A DNA stretch of 64,000 nt from Mytilisepta virgata (Eukaryota > Mollusca > Bivalvia > Mytilida > Mytilidae). The notes below the pieces were generated by a model that did no database searches, was not told where the DNA came from, and saw only the letters and a program-made list of their open reading frames with translations. The position numbers were made by a program, and so were the translations under genes. This document shows, one piece after another, positions 1-10,429 of the stretch (its first letter is position 1; the number at the start of each line of letters is the position of its first letter). The stretch lies in the NCBI GenBank assembly GCA_028015205.1, contig CM051516.1, positions 27,084,593-27,148,592 on the forward strand, read 5' to 3'.

Positions 1-2190
1 CGGCTACCATATTCTCAGTGAAGACGACGCGGCGATCGAAGTTGGGTTTGGCCACGAGCTTCAGGGCCTGCTTCTCGGTGGTGACTAGCCTGACGTCGAC
101 GCGCTTCCGGATATTTTCCATCGTTTTGCCGACCGAATTATTCATCAGCTTGAAGAAATCCTTCTCGGAGTCGGTCTTGGCCTTGGCGCGGAGAGCGGTA
201 TTCAGGTCGATATATTTCTTCAACCATGGAGATTGGCTCAATCCGATGATGCGATAAACTTTGGTGAGCTTCATCCACCTCTCTAGATACATCTTGAGAT
301 TTCGATAGTGGAGCGTATACTTTACGCGCTTCCCTAGGTGAGGCACCAGCTTGCGGCCTTTGTCAATCTCCACGTTCTCGGGCGCTAGAGGATAGTCGTT
401 GTGGGAGTCGTGACGATCCTGTGGATATTCGAGATCGCATTCTACCATGGCGCCATATTCGTGATCGTCGGGATACTCCAGGATCTCGTCGATCTCCTCC
501 GGCTCCATCCACTCGAAGTCTCCCGTGGGAAGGGGCTGCGTCATCGCCCAACCGTAGAGGTTGTTGGCGTCGAGGTAGGTGAGATACTTGGTGGGTTGGG
601 AGCTATCGTAGTCGGTCATGTAGGGATTGTTGGCCTTGGCGTGGCGGTGAGAGATCATGGCGACGCCTCCCCTGGTCCCTCCCTCGAACATCATCAGCAT
701 ATCCGGATCGGAAAGAAGCTCCAATCTTACCCCGGTGGTTTTGAGTTCCGCGTCGTAGGCTAGCCCGGGGGACGTGAAGTAGTGGGCAGGATCGAGCCCA
801 TAATTTCTCATGCAGATGATCCTGAAGTCTTCAAAGACGTCCTCCAGTATGGCCACGTCGGATTCTAGGTAGAGATTGTGGTAGTCCTGCAAAGTTTTGC
901 ACTCGAAGGCCCCCCAGACTCTCTGAGCGTGCGCGTAGTCCTCGTCGCTGATGTGCTCACCGGTGAGCGTGCTGAAGAAGGCCTCCTTGGGTGGGAGCTG
1001 AGTCTCCTCCAGCTTGGCAGGCCCATCGGCGTAATCGTAGGGATAGACCCCCTTCCTAATCATTAACTCGTACCTATCGCCGAAGCATTCCCGAACCGCC
1101 TTGAATTTATCGGGCGTGAGATTCTTCGCCAGATTTTCCAGGGAGCTCAGCATGAATCTGCACGAGTCGATGAATCTCATCTCCAGGCTATCGTCTAGCT
1201 GCTTCGAGAAGCTGATATATTTCTCGTCCGTATTTGGGATGCAGGTGATCTTTCCCCCGTCCAATTCCTTCACGAAGAGATGGGCATCGTACCCACTCAG
1301 GTTGTGAAGCACGATGAGCACGTGATTCGGAAGCTGAAAATCTAGATTGCACTGGTTGTGTGCCGCGCCCCGATACTTACCGGTGAGATGGTCGTGGTCC
1401 CGGACCTTATCCCTATTCAATGCGTCGCCGCAGATGTGGCAGTGCGTGCTTGCTTTGAAGCTCTCCTTATCCTCATCACTCATCACCATCGGCTTCTTCT
1501 CCTTGGATATCTTGCTGATCGTCCGCACTTCCTTCTCCACGCATTGGACGAACTGCTTGGCCGCATCCTCCCAGCAGTAGACGACCGACTCCTTGTAGTT
1601 GCCGTGAGCATACTTCACGCGATAGCAGAAACCTGACGGTCGGTGCTGCTGATACTGCTTCGTGTAGGACTTGGTCGGGTCGGGCTGGCAGGTATCGATC
1701 TTCTCCGTGAAGCATTCAAAGTCCGCATAGATCACGAATGGGACTCTCATCAGCTTCTTCTGGTTGTGGAAGGCTATGGCGGACCCTTCTTCCGGCATCT
1801 CGATCCTGACCGCATCCTTCTGGCTGCAATATTCCATGTGGTCGTCAAGGATATCCTGCCTGGAGAAGTGGTTGAGGCACCTGCGGCAGAAGTAGACTGC
1901 CTCTTTATGACCGGTCACTTGGGACCTTTGGAGTCGCGAGAGGCTCTTGATCCAACAATAATGCTGCTTGCCTTCGCGGGTTAGGAAAAGGAGATCTACG
2001 TGGGTGGAGCCCGTATTCTTAGATATCCTGAGGGGATATACCTGGAGATCCTCTTCCTCATCCTCCCCCCTCTTCACGCCGTCGAAGCCGAAGACGTTCA
2101 CGTTGATGGTGGGGTTCTGCCTCTCGAATTTATCGATCGCCTTGAGTGAGACCGGGAAGTCGATGCCTTCGAATTTTAGCTCATCCCCCA
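1..2190 (-). pseudogene. family B DNA polymerase, exonuclease and palm part (partial, runs off left edge)
   Basis: An open minus-strand frame of about 730 codons with no stop continues past base 1. In order it shows: an Exo I motif (ADFEC); a Cys-His segment CHICGDALN then RDHDHLTGKYRGAAH and CN, like the recombination endonuclease VII fold; an Exo II motif (NLSGYD, near 1290); an Exo III motif (YLESDVAILED, near 860); polymerase motif A (YLDANNLYGWAM, 560-600); and a motif-B-like KLMNNSVGK (near 140). Motif C would lie beyond the edge. This architecture is known for protein-primed-type PolB genes in invertebrate genomes (Polinton/Maverick-related or similar virus-like elements). It joins the upstream pieces only through a frameshift at the C5 run 2185-2189. 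The family assignment is firm; the exact element class is inferred. GC content is clearly higher than in the flanking DNA. Confidence 0.85.
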
Positions 2191-2925
2191 CCTCTTGTAC
2201 TGAGCTACGCGGTATGCATGATTGCCATCTACCTCATCGTAGTGTAGGGCTGCCAGCACTGCCCACTGGAAGCAGCGATCATCATTTTTCACATTGACGA
2301 TCGCCTTCTTTTTCGCGAGTGTCGATGGGGTGGGTATGTAGGTAGCCCCCTTGAGCGGCTTGAATTGGTCGAGATGGATTTCTAGCTTATCGACACGGCT
2401 GAAAGTCCACCCGCTCCTTCCTGCATATAACTTGCCATACTTTCCTTGATCTTCTCCATCATGAACGAAATCTCCAAATCGAGGTCGTCAGATTCTGTGA
2501 TTATTGTCGTGATCGAAAGTGACGAAAGTATTCTCTCCGGTCGCGGGGTTGGTCCTCACCAGCTGTGCAAGAAACATTAAGTGCACCTTCAATCCCTTCT
2601 TTTGAGCGAGCGCGTCCGAGATTTCACTGATGATTCTCCTCCGACTTATCTTCAGAAAAGTGACCGTGTCGTGCGGCTTCAAAGATTCGATGACGATCGT
2701 GTGAATTACGCCATTCAGAGGGTCCCGCATATAGGTGACCTTAATCTCATCCTCGACTGGGGCGTTTTTGATGTTCTCTCCCACCAGCTGGAGCAGATCG
2801 TCTCTCTTGAGCTTGGAGTATTTGGTGAGACCACGATTCTTTGCTAGCGCTTTCAGCTGCTTCTTGCTGAAGACTTCCTGGCGGGTAAATTTACGGGTGG
2901 TTTTCTCCTCGATGAGCTTCACCAA
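2185..2925 (-). pseudogene. PolB element, amino-terminal region with SAP/Rho-N-like segment, frameshifted
   Basis: This minus-strand stretch carries the region upstream of the polymerase core. The first part (2488-2925) has a basic helical segment (SKKQLKALAKNRGLTKYSKL) like the SAP or Rho N-terminal domains found at the front of such polymerases. The homologous reading then changes frame near 2495-2510, again near 2410-2423 and again at 2185-2189. The middle piece reads LDLEISFMMEK. The next reads SGWTFSRVDKLEIHLDQF and CFQWAVLAALH, both typical of this PolB family just before the exonuclease domain. Three shifts in 400 bp make this a pseudogene unless homopolymer errors in the assembly explain some of them; 2185-2189 is a C5 run. 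Confidence 0.75.
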
Positions 2926-3554
2926 GGCCTTCTTCTGACCCCCCTCAGACCCTCATCCTTAGCTATTTGACGGAGGGTCTTCATAGTCTCTTTTACCACC
3001 ATCTTACCCTGGACTGGGATGATCTCATCCTCCTCCTCCCGCTGACCTGGTTGACTCCTATGCCTCCGGCTGAGGCCATCCATTCCGGGCTTGCTCTTGC
3101 AGAAGTGCCCCTTCTTCCTCTTGAGTGGGAAGCCGCAGGTGGTCTTCTGCTCCTCTGGTTGATGCTCATGCTCAAAATGATGCTCAGGCACAAAATGCGG
3201 CTTGATTTCCTCTGCACCGCAATTTAGGCACAGCTGGGTATACTCATTCATCTGCACCACGTTGGGAGCATTGCAGTAGTGCTGCTGCGTTCGGAGGGTT
3301 GGGGTGTTATCTTCCAAATCTTCTTCATTCTCCGAATCCGAATATTCATTCTCAAGAATGAAATCCTGGAATTTCTGTTGATCCATCTTATCACTATTGG
3401 ATTCCATCCTTTTACTTATTTCAATTTGTGACACACCTTTCTCTAAGGTGTCCTTATCCCCACTATCCTCTGGGGCGATCTGACTTATTCTTTTTACGAA
3501 AGACATAATTCTTGTATTTACCCTATGCTCTATAGGAATGCCGTCCGTTTGCAT
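2919..3554 (-). CDS. acidic Cys/His-containing ORF at the front of the PolB element
   Basis: A 211-codon minus-strand ORF. It is acidic in residues 60-85 (NEYSDSENEEDLED) and has Cys pairs (CNAP, CLNCGAEE), a His-rich stretch, and CGFPLKRKKGHFCKSKPG, which resembles a small zinc-binding knuckle. Its last codons (KDEGLRG) run into the next ORF if one base is added in the C6 run 2939-2944, so it is probably the amino-terminal part of the same polymerase protein rather than a separate gene. It may start at the Met at 3554 or at the later Met before SFVKRISQ. Its function is not known. A donor-like GGTAAGTAG occurs on this strand near 3635-3642, so a spliced leader is possible but unproven. Confidence 0.5.
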   Translation of the reverse strand: MQTDGIPIEHRVNTRIMSFVKRISQIAPEDSGDKDTLEKGVSQIEISKRMESNSDKMDQQKFQDFILENEYSDSENEEDLEDNTPTLRTQQHYCNAPNVVQMNEYTQLCLNCGAEEIKPHFVPEHHFEHEHQPEEQKTTCGFPLKRKKGHFCKSKPGMDGLSRRHRSQPGQREEEDEIIPVQGKMVVKETMKTLRQIAKDEGLRGVRRRPW

Positions 3555-4184
3555 TTGGCCGTCGGGGTTCGGGTCCTATGCAGGATTTACCCTTGAAAAG
3601 TGGGGGTGGTGTCCAATCCCCCTTTTCCTACTACTTACCTGGAAAACCTCGTTTCCTTTATCGGTTTTGGATTCAATTTTTATGTAATTCATTTGTTTAG
3701 TTGTAAGTAAATTGCCATGTTAATAATTTTATGTTTAGAATCTTGAATACTTTGTCATTTGATTTCGAACAGAGTTTTGTCTCGTTCTTTTTACGGGTGT
3801 TCGTGTTTCCATTTGTATAAACATAATCCTAAGTTCTACCTTGTCCATCCGATATATATCCGTCATCCATTCTAGTTTGAACTGTGACAATATCGGGGTA
3901 ATATCCAAGATTGTGTGAAATTTCTTTAAAATTTTCCATACCTATTGAATTTAAAAAAAAATCCACGTTTAATACAAATGTTTATACCAGTATTAGATTC
4001 CAAACATTTCATAAAGAATTATTTGTATAATATTCTTGCATGTAATAATATTTTTTTCAATCTTTTATGAGAGTTTATATGAGCAAATGCAGTCGTTTGA
4101 ACTGATAAAATGTTTTCTCAAGACTCAAGGTATCCGGACTAAATAGATAAAGACAATAATTCTTATTCTTTTCGACTGAAAAAA
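3555..4184. other. AT-rich flank, no gene recognised
   Basis: The sharp drop in GC after about 3640 marks the edge of the PolB block. The stretch holds poly-A/T runs and no coding pattern. No terminal inverted repeat for the PolB element could be recognised here. Confidence 0.6.
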
Positions 4185-4380
4185 ATGAATAGATATATCT
4201 TTCCCTATGTAGTGTTCAGTGCGATGGGATGTTGTATAGTTAATGCTTACTGCATATCCTTAAATTTTCATAAGACAAACAATTACACGTATCATAGAAG
4301 TCCATTGCACCAACTGCAAAAAACATCTGCAGACCTATGCAAGTGCCTCTGTCAGTACATAATCCCCCCAATGTTTGAAG
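4185..4380 (+). other. possible first coding exon with signal peptide (weak)
   Basis: An ORF starts MNRYIFPYVVFSAMGCC, which could be a signal peptide or part of a Cys-rich module (CC, YCISLNF, LCKCLCQ). It is followed by a good donor, AAG|GTAAGA, at 4380/4381. The spacing of Cys and the YCISLNF motif vaguely resemble a PAN/apple module. No following exon on this strand was identified, and an opposite-strand exon lies nearby, so this may be chance. Confidence 0.2.
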
Positions 4381-4515
4381 GTAAGAACAAGCAAATTTGT
4401 CTTAATCTCAATGCTATTTTAAAAAACTTGTATGCTTCCATCTTTTTTCAATACGTTATCAACAAAATAGAACAAAAATAAAGAAATAAAATATAGTTAA
4501 TCAGTTTTCACATAC

Positions 4516-4644
4516 CATCAATGTTTATCGAAGTTGTGAAGATAACAGATGGTAAGTCTGTTTTAATCCATGCCCGGACTCTGACCCGTCCTTTCACGTA
4601 TGGTACTGTGAAGTAAACAGGTCCAGAAAAAAGCTCTGGGGGAC
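4516..4644 (-). CDS. exon of unknown modular gene, downstream exon (43 codons, phase 1-1)
   Basis: On the minus strand an acceptor (ATCTGCAG, exon begins 4644) and a donor (GATG|GTATGTG, exon ends 4516) bound 129 bp. With one base supplied by the upstream exon it reads GPPELFSGPVYFTVPYVKG followed by RVRVRAWIKTDLPSVIF. The upstream exon at 18977-19291 ends in ACT G, giving T-G-P-P across the junction, so phase and reading agree over a 14,332 bp intron. The next exon should lie below 4516; none was found before the PolB block. From memory, similar GPPEL-VYF-VRVW segments occur in molluscan multi-domain extracellular proteins of unknown function. Confidence 0.6.
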
Positions 4645-5191
4645 CTGCAGATTTTTATGAAAATAAATCTAAGTGAAAGGCTTTTGTCTGACTTTACTTA
4701 TACTTGTTTACATATACTATTCTGCCGGTGCAAACACACAAAAATAGATCATACATAAGAACAAACAAGACTAGTAGTAAAATTTCTTACTATTTAAAAA
4801 ATGCTTATCAGCCAAACAGGGATATACATGTACATGTAGACCGCACCTTTTTTGGACTGAAGATTATACCTCAAATGTATAATGTTGTACGATTTAATGT
4901 ATTACTGGCCATTTTATGTTGCAATTTAAGTGACTGGGTTTAATAGTTTACTAACTGTAAATTGGTACCTATGCTGCTGTATTGTATGTTTCCTCTAAGT
5001 AGTATCCACTTATTTATGATTGCTTCGACAATAACACAGTTGTTTTCATACACATATTACTCATTTTCAGTTAATTTGGAATTGATTAAAAAGTAGTGTC
5101 AAATATATCGATCAAAATTGACCTTACCCATGTTACCTGGATTTACCATATTTTTGTTCCATTGGAAGTTATTGCTTATAATGTTTTTATT
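4645..5191. other. intron sequence between exon and composite element
   Basis: AT-rich, with no coding pattern that I trust. A 79-codon ORF at 4704-4943 has no family signature. Confidence 0.5.
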
Positions 5192-5795
5192 ATTATAATA
5201 CGGAAGCTCATTTAGGACCTCCCAAAAATATAATTTGAATTCGATAACACGAATTAAAATAGTTATCACAGATTAAATTCGTGATCACGAATTTCTTGAA
5301 TTAGCTATACCAGTTTTGGTAATTTGTTATCACTGTGTGACAATTTTTTTTAATTCGTGATAACGGATAAAAAACATGATTACGAATTGTATAATTGTAT
5401 TAAATTCGTTATCATGAATGTGTTTAATTTGTTATCATAGTTTTTTTGTAATTCGCGATTACGGTTTAAAATCGTTATCACAAATTGTAGAATTCGTAAT
5501 AACGGATTAAATTCGTGATAATGAATTAGTAATTACGAATTCAATACGTTATCGCGAATTTAAAAAAAAAAACTGTTATAACGAATTCTGTCTGTAATTA
5601 AGAATTACAAAAACTGTTATAACTAGTTCCGAAAATTTTTCAATTCGTGATTTCGATTTCAAATTTATGGTAGTTCATAAATGGGCTCACAAAAATATAA
5701 TTTAATTTCGATATCACGAATTAAAATCGATATGACGAATTGTAAAATTCGTTATCACAGATCAAATTCGTGATCACGAATTTCTGGAATTCATT
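5192..5795 (+). repeat. left inverted terminal block of palindromic units
   Basis: A run of short units related to TTCGTGATAACGAATT in both orientations, irregularly spaced at roughly 20-40 bp. The outermost motif (AAAAATATAATTTGAATTCG) recurs almost unchanged at 5685-5710, so the block contains a direct duplication of its own end. Confidence 0.7.
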
Positions 5796-7340
5796 CATTA
5801 CTTTATTTCCTCTTCTCAAGAGATACAATGAAAATTACAAGTCAACAAACTAAATGTACGTTAGAAAGAGAAAAAAAAGAAAAAAAGATATATATACATG
5901 TATATATACATGTATGGTTAAGAATGATAAGAAGTTCATAGTCCCACCAAAAAGGTAGACAATAACAGAGTCGTACATTTCAGTTGGCGACGTTCAATGC
6001 ATCAGCACTAATTGCCATTAGCTCCCACTAAACGATTGTAGAAGGCAAGACACTGGATCAAGTGCCTATGACAAAACGGGAGAAAGATATCCATGTCAAT
6101 ATCAGCAGACACCACGGGTCTGTACAAAAGAATCTGATACAAATGTTCCTCTTCATAAGAGTCGAGTTCTACGAACAGCTGTAACGGAAAATTTTCATTT
6201 ATCAAGTCCAACCATATATCTTGAAGATGTTGTGTTCTAATGCAGGAACAGCATGCATGTACGTATATATCTGAGCATTTTCTGTTACACAGTGCGCAAA
6301 TTTTCTCCATATTAGCTGGAATATCTGTCAGGAATTTAGTAATTAAAAATGAATTTCTAATTTCGCTATTTGAAAAAGAATTCTTCCAGAACCTTGTTAC
6401 CTCTATTGATTTTTGAATATTTCTAAACCGTCGGAAATCATTGTCATTTTCCATACGATTTAACCATTCCGTAGTTTGAACATTATCAATGGCATTGTTG
6501 ACAAGACGTTTCCACTCAGTCTTGGGTGGAAATTACGAATTCAATAACTGATATGATCGGGTGGAGTCCTGGAATGCTCTGGCACATATCTGACCTAGTT
6601 GAACTTTTAAGATCGAGAATCCGTTGAACGATTAGGTGTTGAAAACAATTTAAAATTCTTATGTCGTTTGATTTAAGATTACACCAAACTTCACATCCGT
6701 ATGTAACCGAGGGTATAACTACAGTTTATATAGTTTCAATAATACACATGGATTCGTTGATTTCGAGCATACACCACTAAATGCAAAGAACGAGTTCCGC
6801 CCTTTCCTGCAAGAGTTCGATGTCCTGTCGAAGGATCTAAACTTCGAATTAATCAAAATGCCAAGGTGTGTGAAATCATCGAAAATAGGAACAGCTGCGT
6901 TTCCAATATGCCAATTAAAGTTCAATTGCACATTACGAGGATTAGTAGAAAATTGCATTATAGACGACTTATTCACATTAAAGTTGAATCTCCATCGAAA
7001 AGCATACGATTCACAGAAATCCAACATTCGCTGCAACCCAGTTGGCGTAGTACTGATGCATGAAATGTCGTCAGCTAAGGCTGGTGAACAGCTACTAATA
7101 TGAAATACACCAGTTTTATTATTAAATGTTTCGAGGTCATTAAGTAGATCATTAATATATGCTAAATACAATAAGCCTGACAAAACACCCCCTTGTCGGA
7201 CACCTTGCATAACAGGAAAAAAATAAAATTGACTTTGGTTTACAACAACAGTGCTCAGGGTATTACAATGACAATCATTTATTATCGACCATATTTTACC
7301 TTGCACCCCTAGCTTATTTAGCTTGTACATTAAGCCTATC
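5796..7340 (-). pseudogene. LINE retrotransposon copy B: reverse transcriptase and 3' end, deleted
   Basis: Read on the minus strand: RT palm (GVRQGGVLSGLLYL, then ALADDISCIS with LADD as the catalytic box, 6719-7340), a junction near 6530-6540 where intervening sequence is missing, and a carboxyl region with Cys-rich CALCNRKCSD and CCSCIRTQH (6008-6454) ending FYNRLVGANGN. The 3' end has AATAAA followed by an ATGAATGA-like short tandem tail near 5796-5815, as in CR1/L2-type LINEs. The copy is 5'-truncated and internally deleted, so it is not active. The RT part is almost identical to 16660-17460. Confidence 0.8.
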
Positions 7341-7344
7341 TTCA

Positions 7345-7513
7345 ATAAAGTATATGTTTTTAACCCAAGTCTAAGCATTAATACTTGGTCTCTGGTTTCA
7401 TCAGATATGGGCCAGGTCAGGAACTGTTTGAACAGAGTATTTGATCAGCTCATAAAAATTGAGAGTTATGCCCTTGATTTGCTACTTCTTATGTAGAATG
7501 CTGAATATATTTT
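7345..7513. repeat. inverted copy of segment 17473-17650
   Basis: This ~170 bp stretch is the reverse complement of 17473-17650 with only scattered changes. It lies between the truncated carboxyl region of LINE copy A and the RT of copy B. See 17473-17650 for the partner. Confidence 0.75.
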
Positions 7514-7515
7514 TA

Positions 7516-8112
7516 TTACTTTTTATGAAAGATATCCATGTCAATATCAGCAGACACCACGGGTCTGTACAAAAGAATCTGATACAAATGTTCCTCTTCA
7601 TAAGAGTCGAGTTCTACGAACAGCTGTAACGGAAAATTTTCATTTATCAAGTCCAACCATATATCTTGAAGATGTTGTGTTCTAATGCAGGAACAGCATG
7701 CATGTACGTATATATCTGAGCATTTTCTGTTACACAGTGCGCAAATTTTCTCCGTATTAGCTGGAATATCTGTCAGGAATTTAGTAATTAAAAATGAATT
7801 TCTAATTTCGCTATTTGAAAAAGAATTCTTCCAGAACCTTGTTACCTCTATTGATTTTTGAATATTTCTAAACCGTCGGAAATCATTGTCATTTTCCATA
7901 CGATTTAACCATTCCGTAGTTTGAACATTATCAATGGCATTGTTGACAAGACGTTTCCACTCAGTCTTGGGTGGAAAAGTGCCATCTAGAATAAAGTCCA
8001 GTAAATAATCATGAAGCGAATATTTATGTAAAATGTTAACAATGTCAGGTATAAATCCAAAATGTTTACGTTCGTTATCCATGAGAAAGGAAAACAGTCT
8101 TGTAATGAATAT
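7516..8112 (-). pseudogene. LINE copy A, carboxyl-terminal part (downstream of gypsy insertion)
   Basis: The ORF region on the minus strand includes SFLMDNERKHFGFIPD and WLNRMENDNDFRRFRN and the same Cys-rich segment as 6008-6454, nearly identical in sequence, but it is cut after DIDMDIF. Its upstream continuation lies on the other side of the gypsy element at 16597; the joint carries the ATAT target duplication. It stays open through the Cys-rich part, so decay is mainly structural. Confidence 0.75.
8109..8112. other. target-site duplication ATAT (left) of the gypsy element
   Basis: ATAT precedes the left LTR, and ATAT follows the right LTR at 16597-16600. Four-bp duplications are usual for Ty3/gypsy insertions. 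Confidence 0.7.
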
Positions 8113-9161
8113 TGTAACGTGTAAGGGGAACCGAGCGGGGTGTATATAGCTAAACAATTGCTGTGTCCGTTACCTGATTGTACTCAGGATTCGAGGAGTC
8201 TTAAAAAGTTTATCTTGACGTCTCGAGGTCAACGCCAAGACAACTATAATACAATAAAACACAATTTCGAAAGAACCACAAATTCAAAAAGTCTCTATAT
8301 ACAAAATAAACGAATTACACTATAAATATTCTTATCCCTAGAACAATTCCTATATACAACAATAAAAGACTATCCTATAGACCACTGTCCGTAAAAGCAA
8401 CTGTAAAACCCTATTTATTTAAACAAACCCTATGCAAAACAAAACTTAACCACAGATCAACTGTCTATCCTTTATTAAATCTAGTAGCTATGGCCTATAG
8501 TCTACAAACTCAGTGTTCATAGACTTTATGTCTATAAGCTCAATGCTTATAGACGATTTATAAACTCAATGTTTATAAACCTCTATGTCACAGCCCTTAT
8601 CCTATAACTTGAACACAGACCTTTCTTGTATTGTTCCAACACGTTACTGTGAGGCTTACGTTTGTCTGAGAGGCTTTGTAGTCAGAAGAACTACAGCATC
8701 AGACACTGTAATCTCTAGTTCCGTGTTGAAACCTACCTATATGCTTTAAACCACCAAGCTTCTATAGGTCTCTGTCTATGTAATACTTACTACCACGGAG
8801 GTCTTCTTAGATCGATCTCTTTAACAAGACTGACGAACTTTACCTGTGCAATCTCCTTTTTATACTAATCAGTGGACTAGTCCATTATTACCAGGACGCT
8901 CCCAACTTAACCATATCTTAGCAACAAGGGTATATCAGGACAGGCAATTAACCTCTTATCTCCTATCAGCTGTCAATCAAACTTGTGTTATCTCCTTGAA
9001 GTAGCAATGTGTACGTGACTTTAAACATGTTTTAGGACTTAAAAGAAATAAAAAGGGAATTAAAGGGCCTATGTAAACAATAATGTGTAATACATTTAAA
9101 TCTTCATATCTAAGCGTGGTGGTAATAATTATTGATTATATACAACACAAAAATCATCACA
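8113..9161 (-). repeat. 3' LTR of the gypsy element
   Basis: A 1049 bp copy of 15548-16596. It includes three ~35 bp imperfect repeats around ACTCAGTGTTCATAGAC (8505-8580), possibly a regulatory block. Confidence 0.92.
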
Positions 9162-9180
9162 TTACCCACGCCTCAATTTT
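9162..9180 (-). promoter_or_regulatory. polypurine tract region of the gypsy element
   Basis: Directly upstream of the 3' LTR on the minus strand the sequence is AATTGAGGCGTGGGTAA, purine-rich and correctly placed for plus-strand priming. It is weaker than a perfect purine run. Confidence 0.5.
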
Positions 9181-9543
9181 CATGCGTCCCGCATGACAAA
9201 TAACTTGATAACCTATGTACATCAAACCTATCTCAACAAACTACAACCAAAGTACCTACTGACGTCTGCAATTTTAAGTGCCACGGTCAAAAGAAAACAA
9301 ATTTTGGATTCCTTAACAAATTTTGCCTCTGCAGCGGCCCCAAGGAGCCTACTCTTAACGAACTCTGCAGGAGGGATCTTTAACGTGCACAGGTTGTGGC
9401 GATTCCCGCACACGGGACCTCGGATTTAACGTCCCCATCCGACGGACATAAAAAAAAAAATATAAATAAATAAATTAAAACTAATTATAAAATATATACA
9501 AAAGCTAACTGCTTTCTTTTTATTTACAAAAATGTCCCTGCAT
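9181..9543 (-). other. gypsy 3' untranslated stretch
   Basis: Lies between the end of the zinc-finger ORF and the purine tract. It contains an A/T-rich patch near 9448-9500 and no convincing ORF. Confidence 0.5.
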
Positions 9544-10374
9544 TCAGATCCTTTCGAACCAAATTGATTGTTCTTCCTCAACTCTTTCCATCTGTCTGTT
9601 GTTTTCAACATAGGTGGTTGTAAGTCTTACTATCTTACGATGTTTTCTATATCCAGCCGGAATTCCATCTATTTCACGAGCTTCTTGATCATCAGTCCTT
9701 AACTCTGAGGATATCTCATCTTCATTGTTCTTTTCAGTCTGTTCGTTAGGGACATCCTTTGGCTCTGCGTCTCTTTTACGCTTCGGAGGTGCATACACTC
9801 TTGCGGGACTGCATTTTTTTCTAACAATCCTTCCTATTTCTAAATCGTCTGTCGATGGCAGACTTTCTTTTGCACTGGGCGTAAAGTCAGATTCAGAGTC
9901 TTTCTTATCCAACCCCTCTTCAACTTCTGATTTGTCATCATTCTTGTCCGAATTTTCATTATCTGAATCACTTGGACTGTCTCTATCTGATTCTGAGACT
10001 TCATCTCCTAAGATGTCTTTTAAATCTCCTGGATCAAGTTTTTCTAGTTCATCATCTGATGCATGATCTTTTGATGTAGATGACTCTCCACTCTGTGTAT
10101 CTTCATTGTCTGCAGAAACCTCCTTTAAAATCTGATTGCTGCTGTTTACCTTCAGCTTATGAATATTGTTCAAATGTTTCTTCAGATACTGCTTCTTTTT
10201 AAAAGACTTGTTACATATGTCACAGAGGTGTTGTGGTGTCTTCTTCATACACGATAACAAGTGATTCTTTAAGTTTTCAATACTGGTAAATTCCTGCAAA
10301 CATATTGCACACTGATGCCTTGGAAGTATTTTAACCTCCATCGTCTTCCTGGGAGTTGTTTTTACATTGACCAT
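9544..10374 (-). CDS. extra ORF of the gypsy element: C2HC/C2H2 zinc-finger, acidic protein
   Basis: From the Met at 10374 (MVNVKTTPRK) this encodes 276 residues. Residues about 22-42 form a C2HC finger (CAIC...H...C) and about 50-72 a classical C2H2 finger (CDICNKSF, KKHLNNIH). Then comes a long Ser/Asp/Glu-rich stretch and a basic patch (PPKRKRD) that could be a nuclear signal. A strong acceptor (CGTTTCTTTTTCAG) ends two bases before this Met, at 10377. The open frame extends further upstream to 10494, but that part lies over the presumed intron. It occupies the usual env position but shows no signal peptide or membrane segment. A host-derived or regulatory DNA-binding role is inferred only. 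Confidence 0.7.
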   Translation of the reverse strand: MVNVKTTPRKTMEVKILPRHQCAICLQEFTSIENLKNHLLSCMKKTPQHLCDICNKSFKKKQYLKKHLNNIHKLKVNSSNQILKEVSADNEDTQSGESSTSKDHASDDELEKLDPGDLKDILGDEVSESDRDSPSDSDNENSDKNDDKSEVEEGLDKKDSESDFTPSAKESLPSTDDLEIGRIVRKKCSPARVYAPPKRKRDAEPKDVPNEQTEKNNEDEISSELRTDDQEAREIDGIPAGYRKHRKIVRLTTTYVENNRQMERVEEEQSIWFERI

Positions 10375-10376
10375 TT

Positions 10377-10424
10377 CTGAAAAAGAAACGAACAATACAT
10401 GTATTGAAATAACTAATAACATAC
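10377..10424 (-). other. putative small intron or 3' splice site upstream of the zinc-finger ORF
   Basis: A donor-like G|GTATGT at 10424 sits five bases after the pol stop codon, and the acceptor CTTTTTCAG ends at 10377. Either a 48 bp intron is removed, or the acceptor serves a spliced subgenomic RNA made from an upstream donor. Confidence 0.4.
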
Positions 10425-10429
10425 CAGGC

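Noticed and set aside
18..2297. Plus-strand ORFs opposite the polymerase (for example 401-763 and 1643-1984)
   Set aside because: They mirror a conserved minus-strand reading frame with clear PolB motifs; GC-rich coding DNA often leaves the other strand open.
8140..8325. Small ORF in the LTR (also 15575-15760)
   Set aside because: Present only because the LTR is duplicated; no family pattern and on the strand opposite to the element.
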